DNA of 64,000 nucleotides from an uncultured bacterium (GTDB lineage Bacteria > Verrucomicrobiota > Lentisphaeria > Victivallales > UBA1829): contig CASEYW010000034.1 in NCBI GenBank assembly GCA_949292215.1, forward strand, positions 1-64,000, written 5' to 3'. Both the position numbers and the translations under genes were made by a program. Position 1 is the stretch's first letter. Each line of letters opens with the position of its first letter. Under the pieces are notes generated by a model, which ran no database searches, was not told where the DNA came from, and was given only the letters and a program-made list of their open reading frames with translations. Positions 7,390-16,596 of the stretch are shown one piece after another.

Positions 7390-10300
7390 ATGAGAAATCA
7401 TTCATTCCTCTTTATTGCTCTATTTGGTACCGGATTCCTTCTTTCGGCGGAAGAGGTCAAACTGACCAATCCCTCTTTCGAATCGGGAACCGGTTCCTAC
7501 TGGATCAACCGCCCCGCTATGGTGCAGATTGATGCGGCAGAGTTCAGCAACGGGAAAAAAAGTCTTGCCGTCATACCCGAAACGGGAAAAACGGTCAACA
7601 TTGTTTTCCATACAGCCTACCGCAAAAATACGGCGTACGAAATTACCTTCGATGCAAAAAGCGATACCATCCAAAACGGCCCCCAGCTCACACTTTCCCT
7701 GATGCTTCAGGGAGCAAAGCCGATCCGTTTTTTCGCAGCCGGCAAGCAGCAGGCAAAGGAACTCTCCACTCCGGCGAAACTCGCGCCGCAATGGAAAACG
7801 CTGAAATACACGATCGGTCCCATTCCAGAAAAAGTCATGAACCAGGAAGTAAAACGCCTCATGTTCTATTTCAACATCAAGGGCGGAACACAGAACGGAA
7901 AAGTATGGATTGACAATATCAAACTCAATCTGCGCCCGGCGGCAACCGCTCCGCAGGAACAGGGACCGCTCGCCTTTGTATTTCCAAAAGCGGTCAGAGT
8001 GTTCGAAACGAATCCGGAGATCACGGTGGTTTCCAATGAGGGAAACGGCACGATCCGCGTCTCTGCTACGGATGCCTTCGGCAGAAAAGTCTTCGAACAG
8101 AAAAGTAACGACAACACAAACCGATTCCGCTTCCGTCTTCCCGGTAACGACTATTACCAGCTGACCGCAGAACTGATCCGGAACGGGGAAGTCAAAGCAA
8201 AAGCTGCGACCTCTCTCTTTGTCACAACCCCTCTGCCAAAGGACTACTACTCCACACCGGACCCAGCATTCGGTGTCTGGGGACTGAATCCGACACAGGA
8301 ACTTCAGCGTCTTGGCGGAGCCAAGTGGGACCGTCAGCTCTTCTTCACGGTCTTCCAGAAGAAAGACGCGAAGCCGACTCCGCCCACCGAGGAGCAGATT
8401 GCAAAACGCGGCCCGGTGAAAATCATTCGCTGCATGAACATTCTGAATCCGTTCAAACGGATGGTTCCTGTTCCGGAACAGGATCGAGCAAAACTGGCGA
8501 AACAGCTTGAAACGGAAGTGAGCAGCAAACGCGGACTCGTCGATGTCTGGGAGACGCAGAACGAACCGATGGTCGGGGAAAATTTCCACGGCACAATGAA
8601 CGATGTCATGGATATCATTAAACTGGAAAGCGCGGTTGTCCGCAAGAGCGATCCAGGACGCACAATTGCGGGAATCTGCATCAATCCGATGAATGCCAAC
8701 CAGTTTGCACAGTACATCGGCTACTACAAAAAGCACGGCATCGACAAATACATTGATGCAGTCATGCTTCATCCTTATATTCCCGGCGCTCAGAATCCCG
8801 ATGCCTCAGGCTATGTTGAAACTCTGAACCGCCTTCAGAAGGAGTTGCAGGCCATCGCCGGTCGCCCGATTCCAATGTACATCAGTGAAATCGGATACTC
8901 CACAAAACCCGGCGGAGAGGTCACGGAACTCCAGCAGGCGGCATATCTTGCCCGGGTTGTAATCCTGAACCGGACCATCAAAGAACTGAAAGCATGCGTC
9001 TGGCACATCGGCATCTGGAACGATGCAACCAGCCAGAGGGAACTCGACTTCGGCATGCTTCGCAAATTCCAGAAGAAATCACCGGTCCGGGAACCGAAAC
9101 CGGCATTCGGAGCGTGGGCAACCGTCTCGCGCATGACCTACAATGCAAAGCCGGTCAAGGAGCTCAACATCGGGCGCAAGGTCCGAGTCTGGCTGTTCGA
9201 CCGAAACGGCTCACCGCTCCTGATTGCCTATTCGCTTCTGCCAGAACCGGTTGATTTCCGGATCGTCATGAACACTCCGGAAGTCACGATCACCGAAGTC
9301 TGCGGAAAAACCAGGAAACAGACTCTCAAGGACGGCGTTCTCTCCCTCCGCCTGACGGAAGCTCCCGTTTACATTTCCGGCGGGAATCTTGAGGATTTCA
9401 GCAATTCCAGATTCAATGCAAAATTCTCTCCGGAAGATCTTTCCGTTGCACCGTCGAAGATCAGCAAGGTGGAAATCACACTGCCTTCTGAAATGGCTTC
9501 CGCAGGCAACCGGCTGAAAATCCAGTCCTCGCTTCCGCTGAAACAGGAGATTACAGGCAGCAACCTTCACTGGAACGCCGCGATTTCAGTTCCCGCAGGA
9601 ACCCTGCCCGGAGAATATGATCTTTTCTTCCGGCTGGAAGACAAAGGAAACAGCAAATATATCTGGCAGAAAAGCCTGACGGTCAAGGCTCCGATGGAAC
9701 TGGAGCAGGTTCGTCCGCTCCTCTCCGCGGAAAAACCGGCAATCCAGTTCACTGTCCGGCGAAATGCAGCGGACGGACGTGGAACCAAGCTGGAAATCCT
9801 CGAAAACGGACAAACCGTTCTGGCAAAAACAACACTCGGAACGGAATCGTCAAAAAAACTGACACTGTCCAATCCCTCCACGGGCAGAAAGAACAGCTAT
9901 TCGGCGCGCTTCACCGCTCCGAACGGCTTCACCTGGACTCAGCTTCTTCCTGCTGATATTGCTCCGGTCAAAATTCCGTTCCTGCGGAAAGCTGTGGATC
10001 TCCCGCAGGAAACGTGGCCCGCAGCCGGACGCTATCAGCTTGCAGGCGGAATGCTCAGCCTACATGGAATGAAAGGAACATTCGACCGGCCCGAAGGAAC
10101 CGTCACTCTTGCGTATGACAACGAATATCTCTACTTTGCAGTGGAAGTCAAAGATAAGGATTTCATGCCGCAGGCATCGGCGGCATCGCTCTGGAACGGA
10201 GACTCGCTGCAAATCGGTGTCAGCGTCCCGCAGAACCGCATGATCCGACCGAACAACGACGGCATTCAGGAGACCGCCTATGCGGAATTTGGAGTCAAAG

Positions 10301-10596
10301 CCGATGGCAAAGCCCCGGATTCCTGGGTCTGGGCAAGCATGAATCTGAATCTCATGCCCCTTCATCAGCCGGTCCCGGGAATCGTCATGAAAAACTCTTA
10401 TGGGGACGGAACGATCCACTACCGGTTCGCGGTCCCGTGGAAGACGTTGAACATCAAACCCGCTGCGGGAATGCCGCTCGGAATCAGCGTTCTGGTGAAT
10501 GACCGCGATCCCGCCGGACGTCACTGGCTGGAATGGTTCAGCGGAATCGCAAACGGCAAGGATCCAATCTCTTACGGACGAGCAGTCCTGAAATAA
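7390..10596 (+). CDS. Secreted multidomain glycoside hydrolase with CBM4/9 and CBM9-like domains
   Basis: 1068 residues. A signal peptide (1-20) is followed by a CBM_4_9 module (about 22-180), a beta-sandwich linker (about 195-285), and a clan-A (beta/alpha)8 domain (about 290-600) resembling GH39/GH5 enzymes. The likely acid/base is E392 in TQNEP and the likely nucleophile is E500 in YISEIG. Further beta domains follow, with a C-terminal CBM9/DOMON-like module (about 870-1068; F-x-x-P-E-G-T-V-T-L-A-Y-D-N-E-Y-L-Y-F-A). It should cleave a plant or algal polysaccharide; the linkage is not predictable. It is last in the LacI operon, before a strong terminator. Confidence 0.82.
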   Translation: MRNHSFLFIALFGTGFLLSAEEVKLTNPSFESGTGSYWINRPAMVQIDAAEFSNGKKSLAVIPETGKTVNIVFHTAYRKNTAYEITFDAKSDTIQNGPQLTLSLMLQGAKPIRFFAAGKQQAKELSTPAKLAPQWKTLKYTIGPIPEKVMNQEVKRLMFYFNIKGGTQNGKVWIDNIKLNLRPAATAPQEQGPLAFVFPKAVRVFETNPEITVVSNEGNGTIRVSATDAFGRKVFEQKSNDNTNRFRFRLPGNDYYQLTAELIRNGEVKAKAATSLFVTTPLPKDYYSTPDPAFGVWGLNPTQELQRLGGAKWDRQLFFTVFQKKDAKPTPPTEEQIAKRGPVKIIRCMNILNPFKRMVPVPEQDRAKLAKQLETEVSSKRGLVDVWETQNEPMVGENFHGTMNDVMDIIKLESAVVRKSDPGRTIAGICINPMNANQFAQYIGYYKKHGIDKYIDAVMLHPYIPGAQNPDASGYVETLNRLQKELQAIAGRPIPMYISEIGYSTKPGGEVTELQQAAYLARVVILNRTIKELKACVWHIGIWNDATSQRELDFGMLRKFQKKSPVREPKPAFGAWATVSRMTYNAKPVKELNIGRKVRVWLFDRNGSPLLIAYSLLPEPVDFRIVMNTPEVTITEVCGKTRKQTLKDGVLSLRLTEAPVYISGGNLEDFSNSRFNAKFSPEDLSVAPSKISKVEITLPSEMASAGNRLKIQSSLPLKQEITGSNLHWNAAISVPAGTLPGEYDLFFRLEDKGNSKYIWQKSLTVKAPMELEQVRPLLSAEKPAIQFTVRRNAADGRGTKLEILENGQTVLAKTTLGTESSKKLTLSNPSTGRKNSYSARFTAPNGFTWTQLLPADIAPVKIPFLRKAVDLPQETWPAAGRYQLAGGMLSLHGMKGTFDRPEGTVTLAYDNEYLYFAVEVKDKDFMPQASAASLWNGDSLQIGVSVPQNRMIRPNNDGIQETAYAEFGVKADGKAPDSWVWASMNLNLMPLHQPVPGIVMKNSYGDGTIHYRFAVPWKTLNIKPAAGMPLGISVLVNDRDPAGRHWLEWFSGIANGKDPISYGRAVLK

Positions 10597-10620
10597 TCAC
10601 CATCCATCGTTCCACAGCAG

Positions 10621-10650
10621 CGCCTCCCCGGTTCCGGCGGAGGCGTTTTT
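10621..10650 (+). terminator. Intrinsic terminator of the LacI/glycosidase operon
   Basis: CGCCTCC (10621-10627) pairs with GGAGGCG (10639-10645) and is followed by TTTTT. It lies 25 bases after the glycosidase stop. Confidence 0.85.
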
Positions 10651-10836
10651 CTTTTCCGCTCCTTCCGGGAAAATCGCCCATACAGAGAGGAACGGAAAAA
10701 TCCTCTTTCCCGCCTCTCTAAAATGAGGCTTTAAAAATTCTCTTGTAACCGAAACCGATCGTCCGCATTCTTTCCTCAAAATAGGAAATCGGAAGGAGCC
10801 CAAAGGGGAAAAATCAAAAAACCACTCATTTTTCCA

Positions 10837-10865
10837 TTGAAAAATTCACGGATTGATGATACACT
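10837..10865 (+). promoter_or_regulatory. Possible promoter for the thioredoxin-ankyrin gene
   Basis: TTGAAA (10837-10842), 17 bases, TACACT (10860-10865). An AGGA ribosome binding site follows at 10916-10919, seven bases before the ATG. Confidence 0.4.
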
Positions 10866-10926
10866 ATCTCCTCTTTCAGCTAAAATTACGTTTCAGTCAT
10901 TGACAAGAGTTGTATAGGAAAAAAAA

Positions 10927-12504
10927 ATGATGCGAATCATACGGATGTGTCTTCTTCTCTTCAGCCTCATTCTGATTCTTCCGGCCGTTGCGGAAACTCC
11001 GCAGGGATGGGAGACGGATTTCAGCAGAGCCGAAAAAAAAGCCCGGGAAACCAACCGGAAAATTCTCGTTCTCTTCACCGGTTCCGACTGGTCCGCGGAA
11101 AGCAGAAAACTGCAAACGGAAGTTCTGGAATCGCCGGAATTCCAAGCCTTTGCCAGAGAAAAATTCGTCATGGTCTACATCGACTTCCCCAGGCAGAAAC
11201 GCGTACCGGAAAAACAGGCGGCAGCCAATCAGGCCCTCCGGAAAAAACTGAGATATTACGGAGGCTATCCCGGCACAGTCCTGTTGAACCACAACGGCAG
11301 AAAACTGGGACAGATCAACGGCTTTCGCAAAAAGGAACTGTATATCGACCTCCTGAAAGGATTTCAGAAAACAGATACGGCGTCTTCCGAATCTTCACAA
11401 TCTCCGGGCAGTGCGCCTGCCGCTGAACAATCTTCATTCCATGTTTACAACGACACACCAGAGGGCTGGCTCTCCGACTTTCAGCAGGCAAAAAACAAAG
11501 CCGCGAAGCAAAATCGTCCGATTCTGCTCCTCTTCACCGGATCAGACTGGTGCGGATGGTGCAAAAAATTGAAAGCCGAGGTTCTCCTGACCGATGCCTT
11601 CAAACAGTTTGCCTCCAAATCCCTTGTCCTGTTATATGTTGATTTCCCCAAATCCAAATTTTTTCCTGCCGACCAGAAAGCCAGAAATCAGGAACTTAAA
11701 CAACGATTTCTCGGAAATTCCGGCGGCTTTCCCACCACCGTTCTTCTGGATAAAAACGGAAAAGAATTCGGTCGTTTTGCAGGCTATTCCAAGCAGTATC
11801 TTCGGAGGATCGAAATGCTTCTCCGTCCCCTTCCACCGATTGTCAAGGCATCGCGAGAAAACGACCTTGACGCGGTCATGACTCTGGTTGCCGCGGGTGC
11901 CGACGTCAACGCTGCCGACGGTGCAGGGACCACCGCTCTCCACAATGCAGCTCATCTTGGAAATCTTGACATGCTCCGTTTTCTTCTGGAAAAAGGCGCC
12001 CGGATCGACCCGAAGAATCGATGGGGCGCAACTCCGCTTCTCTCCGCGTGCGGAAGTCATTTCGCAACAAACGAAATGCTCGACTGCCTGATCGCGGAAG
12101 GGGCAAATCTCAATGCCTCGGATCAATATGGTCAAAATGCGTTAATTCTGTCGGTGATCTATCCCAAAGCCGATTTCATCAAACGACTGCTGAAGGAAGG
12201 CACAAATGTAAACCATGCAACATCCAATGGACAAACAGCGCTCTTCTTTGCTGTCGGACGCAACAACTACACGCTCATCAAACTGCTTCTGGAAAACGGA
12301 GCCGATATCAAAAAAGCGGATCGGCAAGGTCTGACCGCTCTTCATCATGCGGCACACAACCAGCAGAGTCGTACTGGAATAGTCAAACTCCTCCTGAAAG
12401 CCGGAGCCGATCCCAATGCAAAAACCCTGAGAGGAAAAACTCCATTTGATCTTGCGGAAAAAAACGAAATCAAAGAACTGCTCCGTCCATCAACAGGAAA
12501 ATAG
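10927..12504 (+). CDS. Secreted double-thioredoxin-fold protein with C-terminal ankyrin repeats
   Basis: 525 residues: a signal peptide (about 1-22), two tandem thioredoxin-like domains, then an ankyrin-repeat block from about residue 305 to the end with five to six repeats (motifs such as A-A-G-A-D-V-N-A and G-x-T-A-L-H-N-A-A). The second thioredoxin domain keeps the redox motif C-G-W-C in GSDWCGWCKKL. The first has GSDWSAESRKL at the same place and so lacks both cysteines. A periplasmic thiol-oxidoreductase or chaperone bound to a partner through the ankyrins is plausible. It stands alone and is convergent, three bases from the following lipoprotein gene. Confidence 0.8.
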   Translation: MMRIIRMCLLLFSLILILPAVAETPQGWETDFSRAEKKARETNRKILVLFTGSDWSAESRKLQTEVLESPEFQAFAREKFVMVYIDFPRQKRVPEKQAAANQALRKKLRYYGGYPGTVLLNHNGRKLGQINGFRKKELYIDLLKGFQKTDTASSESSQSPGSAPAAEQSSFHVYNDTPEGWLSDFQQAKNKAAKQNRPILLLFTGSDWCGWCKKLKAEVLLTDAFKQFASKSLVLLYVDFPKSKFFPADQKARNQELKQRFLGNSGGFPTTVLLDKNGKEFGRFAGYSKQYLRRIEMLLRPLPPIVKASRENDLDAVMTLVAAGADVNAADGAGTTALHNAAHLGNLDMLRFLLEKGARIDPKNRWGATPLLSACGSHFATNEMLDCLIAEGANLNASDQYGQNALILSVIYPKADFIKRLLKEGTNVNHATSNGQTALFFAVGRNNYTLIKLLLENGADIKKADRQGLTALHHAAHNQQSRTGIVKLLLKAGADPNAKTLRGKTPFDLAEKNEIKELLRPSTGK

Positions 12505-12507
12505 AGT

Positions 12508-13557
12508 TCAATAGCGCAAATTGGCACCGAAATCGGGAGTCCGTCCTTCACGAATCTCCTTTGCCCACGCATCTGCTTTCTGAAATCGGGGAGCCCAGAA
12601 TTTCTTTGTCTTCTCCAAAAACGCCAGAACCGTTTCCCGTTCTCCGCGCTTCAGCAAAAGATCCGCAAGAAGCATGCCCGGTCCAAAAGAATTCAGCTGG
12701 GGTGAACCAGGAGTATCACCGGCTTTCAACAGGAATTCTCCGGCAGACTTGACATCCCCCTCTCGAATGGCAAGCAGTCCTCTGGAGAGATTGATCCAGT
12801 AAATGAGATTTCCCGCATACCACTCTTTTGATCCAGTTTTCAAGGAGGCTTCCATCTGTTCGACAGCCTTGAGCAATCGATCATACCGCTTTGTCCGCCA
12901 TGCAAGCCGGGCAAGATCGGGCAGGAGCCAGGCTTTGGTGGCAACATCCAGCGCGTACGCCCGCTCATACTCTGCCATTGCCTTTTCCAAGGCATCCGGG
13001 ATCTCGTTTCCCGTGCGGCGGAACGCATAAATCTCATAAAAATTGCCCAGCGAGCAGGCATAAATGGAAGAACCGGGGTCCAGCTCACATGCCTTTTTCA
13101 GATACATCTCAGCGGCGAGGGGTTCTTCCATCAGGAAATACTTTCCGGCGTTGAATGCAACCGCTGCGGACTTCGGATGTTTCTCCACAGCATTCCGCCA
13201 GAGATTCCCGATGCGGGAATAGCGTTCCGTTCCGTCAAAAGCCGGGTCCAGCGAGAATTCCGGAGTCCACAGACCGGGATGCTCCGGACGGTGCTCCACA
13301 AGCCAGCGGATATTGTCATACTTTCTCGCCCTCAAATACGGCCTGGTGAACACAACCGATGAATAAAACCGGGCAAGCGCCTCCCGAGCCCTCATATTGT
13401 CCGGTTTTTTCTCCAGAGATTTTTCCACGCGCTCCGCCTCCTCCACACTCTGAATTCTCATAGGAGGAGCGGAGTTCTCCGCTTTTTCCGAATCAGTTGA
13501 CGTGCAAGCGGTCATCCCGGCAGCGAGCCCGAGCAGAATCAGAATCAATCGCTTCAT
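12508..13557 (-). CDS. TPR-like lipoprotein
   Basis: 349 residues from the ATG at 13557. That start gives a lipoprotein signal (MKRLILILLGLAAGMTAC; lipobox G-M-T-A-C) and has GGAG just upstream; an in-frame ATG at 13647 would bury the signal. The mature part is alpha-helical, with tetratricopeptide-like repeats (P-x-S-A-A-V-A-F-N-A-G-K-Y and D-P-G-S-S-I-Y-A-C-S-L-G-N-F-Y-E). It is probably an outer- or inner-membrane scaffold. It has its own promoter at 13604-13632 and is separate from the hemW operon upstream. Confidence 0.75.
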   Translation of the reverse strand: MKRLILILLGLAAGMTACTSTDSEKAENSAPPMRIQSVEEAERVEKSLEKKPDNMRAREALARFYSSVVFTRPYLRARKYDNIRWLVEHRPEHPGLWTPEFSLDPAFDGTERYSRIGNLWRNAVEKHPKSAAVAFNAGKYFLMEEPLAAEMYLKKACELDPGSSIYACSLGNFYEIYAFRRTGNEIPDALEKAMAEYERAYALDVATKAWLLPDLARLAWRTKRYDRLLKAVEQMEASLKTGSKEWYAGNLIYWINLSRGLLAIREGDVKSAGEFLLKAGDTPGSPQLNSFGPGMLLADLLLKRGERETVLAFLEKTKKFWAPRFQKADAWAKEIREGRTPDFGANLRY

Positions 13558-13603
13558 AAACCAACTCCATTGCAAAACATTTTCTGTCTCAGCGATGCTG
13601 AAA

Positions 13604-13632
13604 AGAATAGCATACTGCAAAGGGAAATGCAA
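13604..13632 (-). promoter_or_regulatory. Promoter for the TPR lipoprotein gene
   Basis: Minus strand: TTGCAT (13627-13632), 17 bases, TATTCT (13604-13609). It lies about 45 bases before the chosen start. Confidence 0.5.
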
Positions 13633-13685
13633 GCCCGATCCAGACAAACAAGGCAGAAAACATCGACGACTGCCGCAGTCCGTGT

Positions 13686-14771
13686 TTAAAGCAACTCCTC
13701 TGCGATCACGTTCCAGAACAGGAGCCCTTTGGCAGTCGCCCGGATGACTCCGCTTTGCCGCAGGAGGAGTCCGGATTCCACAAGACGGTCAATTTTCGTC
13801 TCCAGCGAAGAAAGCGCGTTTCCAGTCACCTGTTCGAATTCGGAAACACGCCAGCCGCGCACAGTACGGAGCCCCATCATGAAAATCTCCGCTAGACGTG
13901 TTTCCCGGGGAATAATATCCATTTCCGGCGCTTCTCCGGCAAGCCATCGGCTCAGAGATGCCGGTTCCGTCCAGCGGCGATCCCCGTCGAAGGAACATGC
14001 CGCCGGTCCGAATCCGAAGTACCGTTCTCCATGCCAGACGGCCTGGTTGTGACGGCACTCATATTCCCTGCGCGCATAATTTGAAATCTCATAACGCGGC
14101 AGGAGCTTTGCCGTGTATGAACCGATGAAATCCCACATCTCCGCGGAAAGCTCTTCAGATGGAACCTGAAGAGGATTCCGACCTGCGAGAGCGGTTCCTT
14201 CCTCCAGCGTCAGGGAGTATGCGGAAAGATGCGTCGGTTCCAGCTCCAGAGCCGAATCCAAATCCCGTTTCAGGAGCTCCATGTCCTCTCCGGGAAGCGC
14301 ATACATCAGATCAAGTCCGATGTTGCGGATGCCGGCGGACCTAAGCATCCGGAACGCAGCTCCGGTTTTGCCCGGCTCCGTCGAAGTTCGTCCAATTGCC
14401 TCCAGCAGAGCCGCTGAAAACGATTGCGCCCCCATGCTGACCCTGTTCACAAATCCGGCAATCCGTTCGGCTTTTTCCGGAGTCATAGTCTCCGGATTGC
14501 ATTCCATGCTGATCTCGGCATCCGGAGCGTAGGAAAAGGAAGTGCGGAGAAGCGTCAAAAATGAGTCCAGGCAATCAATCGGCGGCAAAGTTGGAGTTCC
14601 TCCGCCAATATACAGAGTCTGCACAGGCTCATCCACAGAAAATGCAGAGAACCTGTGTGCCAGTTCGGAAAGATACCGCTTCCAGAGACTCCCGTCAAAT
14701 CTGGGCTCGGAATAGAACGCGCAGTAAGCGCACTTTCCCCGGCAGAAAGGAACGTGCACATAGAGATTCAT
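13686..14771 (-). CDS. hemW: HemW-like radical SAM heme chaperone (CPO-III-like)
   Basis: 361 residues of the HemN/HemW family. The N-terminal YVHVPFCRGKCAYCAFYS carries the C10-x3-C14-x2-C17 cluster motif. Y-I-G-G-G-T-P-T, M-E-C-N-P-E and G-A-Q-S-F motifs follow, plus the C-terminal HemN winged-helix domain. The length fits HemW (about 380) rather than true HemN (about 450), so a heme-chaperone role is more likely than coproporphyrinogen oxidation. It is the last gene of the aspS operon, and its ATG overlaps the larC stop by four bases. Confidence 0.88.
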   Translation of the reverse strand: MNLYVHVPFCRGKCAYCAFYSEPRFDGSLWKRYLSELAHRFSAFSVDEPVQTLYIGGGTPTLPPIDCLDSFLTLLRTSFSYAPDAEISMECNPETMTPEKAERIAGFVNRVSMGAQSFSAALLEAIGRTSTEPGKTGAAFRMLRSAGIRNIGLDLMYALPGEDMELLKRDLDSALELEPTHLSAYSLTLEEGTALAGRNPLQVPSEELSAEMWDFIGSYTAKLLPRYEISNYARREYECRHNQAVWHGERYFGFGPAACSFDGDRRWTEPASLSRWLAGEAPEMDIIPRETRLAEIFMMGLRTVRGWRVSEFEQVTGNALSSLETKIDRLVESGLLLRQSGVIRATAKGLLFWNVIAEELL

Positions 14772-15913
14772 TTGAGACGTCTGTAAAGCTCATTCAGGGA
14801 GATGCCATACCGTTCCGCAGCCGCTTTGCAATCCTCGTATTCGGGCTTGAACGAAACGATGTTCCCTTTGTAAAATCCGGTTTTGAAGCGGATTTCCCCG
14901 AATTCCGTCGCACAGGACTCCACGGTCCGCTCCAAAATGGCGCGTTCCACCTTGCGGATGCGGATTCCAAAGGTCCCTGTTTCGGAAAAAATCAATTCCG
15001 AAAAACGCTCGGCATCCCCGTTCCTGACCAGAACACTCAGGATATGGCCGGGACGCGATTTTTTCATTACCGCGGGAACGACCCAGACATCCAATGCCCC
15101 CTGAGCCATCAACTTTTCGCAAGCGTTGGAAAGAATTTCAGGGGAAAGATCATCCAGATTCGTTTCAAACAGCGTGCAGGTATCAGACGATTCCGAACCG
15201 GACTCCAGCAGAGTCGCCCGCAATACATTCGGCCGCGATTTCAATTCCCGGGACCCGAATGCGACAGACGATGCAATGATACGACCAGTAAACTCTTCCT
15301 CCCGTTTCCAGGTGGTCAGGAGCACGGCGCCGGTTGGAGTCACCATCTCGAACGGTTCATCGGTCCGCTCAATCCGGCAGCCGGCAAGAAGTTCCAGTGT
15401 TGCAGGAGCCGGAATCGGATAGATCCCGTGACGACATTGGAACGTCCCGCGTCCCTCCGGCAGTACACCGAAGGAAATCGAATCCACCCCCAGCTCCACA
15501 AGCGCCATGCAGGACCCGAGAATATCCACAATGGAATCAACCGCACCGACTTCATGAAAGTGAACATGGTGTGCCGATTTTCCATGCACTTTTCCTTCAG
15601 CTTCCGCAAGACGATGAAATGCGGTCCGTGCGAGCTCCTTTGCACGTGGCTCCATAGCTGCGGAATCAATGATGTGCTCAATGGCATGGAGTCCGCGTTC
15701 GTCGGTGGAATCGCGCAGGATCTCAACATCCAGTTTAACTCCAGACATTCCATAGCCGGATTTCGTTCCCGTATGAATCCGGAAGTCTTCTCCGGGCATG
15801 GCGTCCCGCAGAACGGCTTCGATTCTTCCGGCGTTCGCGCCGAGCCCCACCAGCGCCCCGAACAGCATATCTCCGGAAGCGCCGCCGACACTGTCAAATG
15901 CGATGTGCCTCAT
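14768..15913 (-). CDS. larC: LarC, nickel insertion for the pincer (NPN) cofactor
   Basis: LarC inserts nickel into the pyridinium bis-thiocarboxylate mononucleotide to make the cofactor of lactate racemase-type enzymes. The 381-residue protein starts with the family hallmark HIAFDSVGGASGDMLFGAL. It has a His-rich H-H-V-H-F-H-E-V-G segment and the C-terminal domain in a single open frame. In several bacteria larC is split and needs a frameshift; here it is intact. LarB, LarE and LarA are not in the window. It overlaps the DUF3047 and hemW genes by four bases on each side. Confidence 0.88.
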   Translation of the reverse strand: MRHIAFDSVGGASGDMLFGALVGLGANAGRIEAVLRDAMPGEDFRIHTGTKSGYGMSGVKLDVEILRDSTDERGLHAIEHIIDSAAMEPRAKELARTAFHRLAEAEGKVHGKSAHHVHFHEVGAVDSIVDILGSCMALVELGVDSISFGVLPEGRGTFQCRHGIYPIPAPATLELLAGCRIERTDEPFEMVTPTGAVLLTTWKREEEFTGRIIASSVAFGSRELKSRPNVLRATLLESGSESSDTCTLFETNLDDLSPEILSNACEKLMAQGALDVWVVPAVMKKSRPGHILSVLVRNGDAERFSELIFSETGTFGIRIRKVERAILERTVESCATEFGEIRFKTGFYKGNIVSFKPEYEDCKAAAERYGISLNELYRRLK

Positions 15914-16596
15914 TTTTTCCCTCCCGCTTTTTCCAGGGGAAGAAATTCGATGTACTCAATTTCTGCCGATGCCTTCGATTTTGTATACTGGCTGTTGGAG
16001 GAAATACTGACCGCGACATCCTTTTCCGGCAAAGTCCCGCCGCAAATTTTTTTCAGGTCTTCCGCAGCGTTTACCTCTTCCGTATACCACTTGCCGATTC
16101 CATCCTTCTTGTTCCTCAGACAGGTCCAATTGACCTTCACCATCCCGCCGCCATACCGGACATCCCCTGTATATCCCTTCGGCGTCTCGGTTTCCCAGCG
16201 ATAGGCGCGGCTGTTCGAAGAAACGGTTCCAACCCCGATGTAAACGGCGATTACCTGATCATCCATCTCCGTCTCTCTCCCATCCGCATTTTTGGGAAGC
16301 GAAAGCACACGCCACTTCCAGCGCATGATCGGATACTTCTGCAAGACGCCGGAAATGTCATACAGTATTGTTCCCGTTGCGCGATCCACATTGATGCGCA
16401 AAGCCTCCTGTCCATCCTTCGCCCGAACGATCTCATACGTGGGTTTTCTTGTGAACAGCTTTCCCTTCAGAGCCCATTTTTTCGGCAGTTTTTCCGATTC
16501 GTCGAAGTTCTTCCGGTTGAAGTCAATCCTCACGGAATCCGCCGCGAACAGAGCGGCAAAAGTCAGAGAGAGCAGGGAGGAGAGCAGCAGTTTCAT
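15910..16596 (-). CDS. DUF3047-family secreted protein
   Basis: 228 residues from the ATG at 16596, which gives a signal peptide (MKLLLSSLLSLTFAALFAA). A longer reading frame runs into the transglycosylase gene and is rejected. The body matches the DUF3047 pattern: K-W-x-L-K-G-K near the N-terminus, M-R-W-K-W-R-V, D-D-Q-V-I-A-V-Y-I-G-V and W-E-T-E-T-P-K-G-Y. The family is periplasmic and uncharacterised. Its start overlaps the transglycosylase stop (ATGA), so translation is coupled. Confidence 0.8.
   Translation of the reverse strand: MKLLLSSLLSLTFAALFAADSVRIDFNRKNFDESEKLPKKWALKGKLFTRKPTYEIVRAKDGQEALRINVDRATGTILYDISGVLQKYPIMRWKWRVLSLPKNADGRETEMDDQVIAVYIGVGTVSSNSRAYRWETETPKGYTGDVRYGGGMVKVNWTCLRNKKDGIGKWYTEEVNAAEDLKKICGGTLPEKDVAVSISSNSQYTKSKASAEIEYIEFLPLEKAGGKK

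Larger units (their letters stand above)
10597..10926. other. 330-base intergenic region
   Basis: Contains the terminator at 10621-10650 and, near its end, a weak promoter (10837-10865) and ribosome binding site for the thioredoxin-ankyrin gene. The stretch from 10651 to about 10830 holds nothing I can recognise. Confidence 0.5.

Noticed and set aside
14561..16204. 547-residue plus-strand reading frame
   Set aside because: It lies opposite hemW, larC and the DUF3047 gene, with low-complexity Pro/Arg/His content and no motif.
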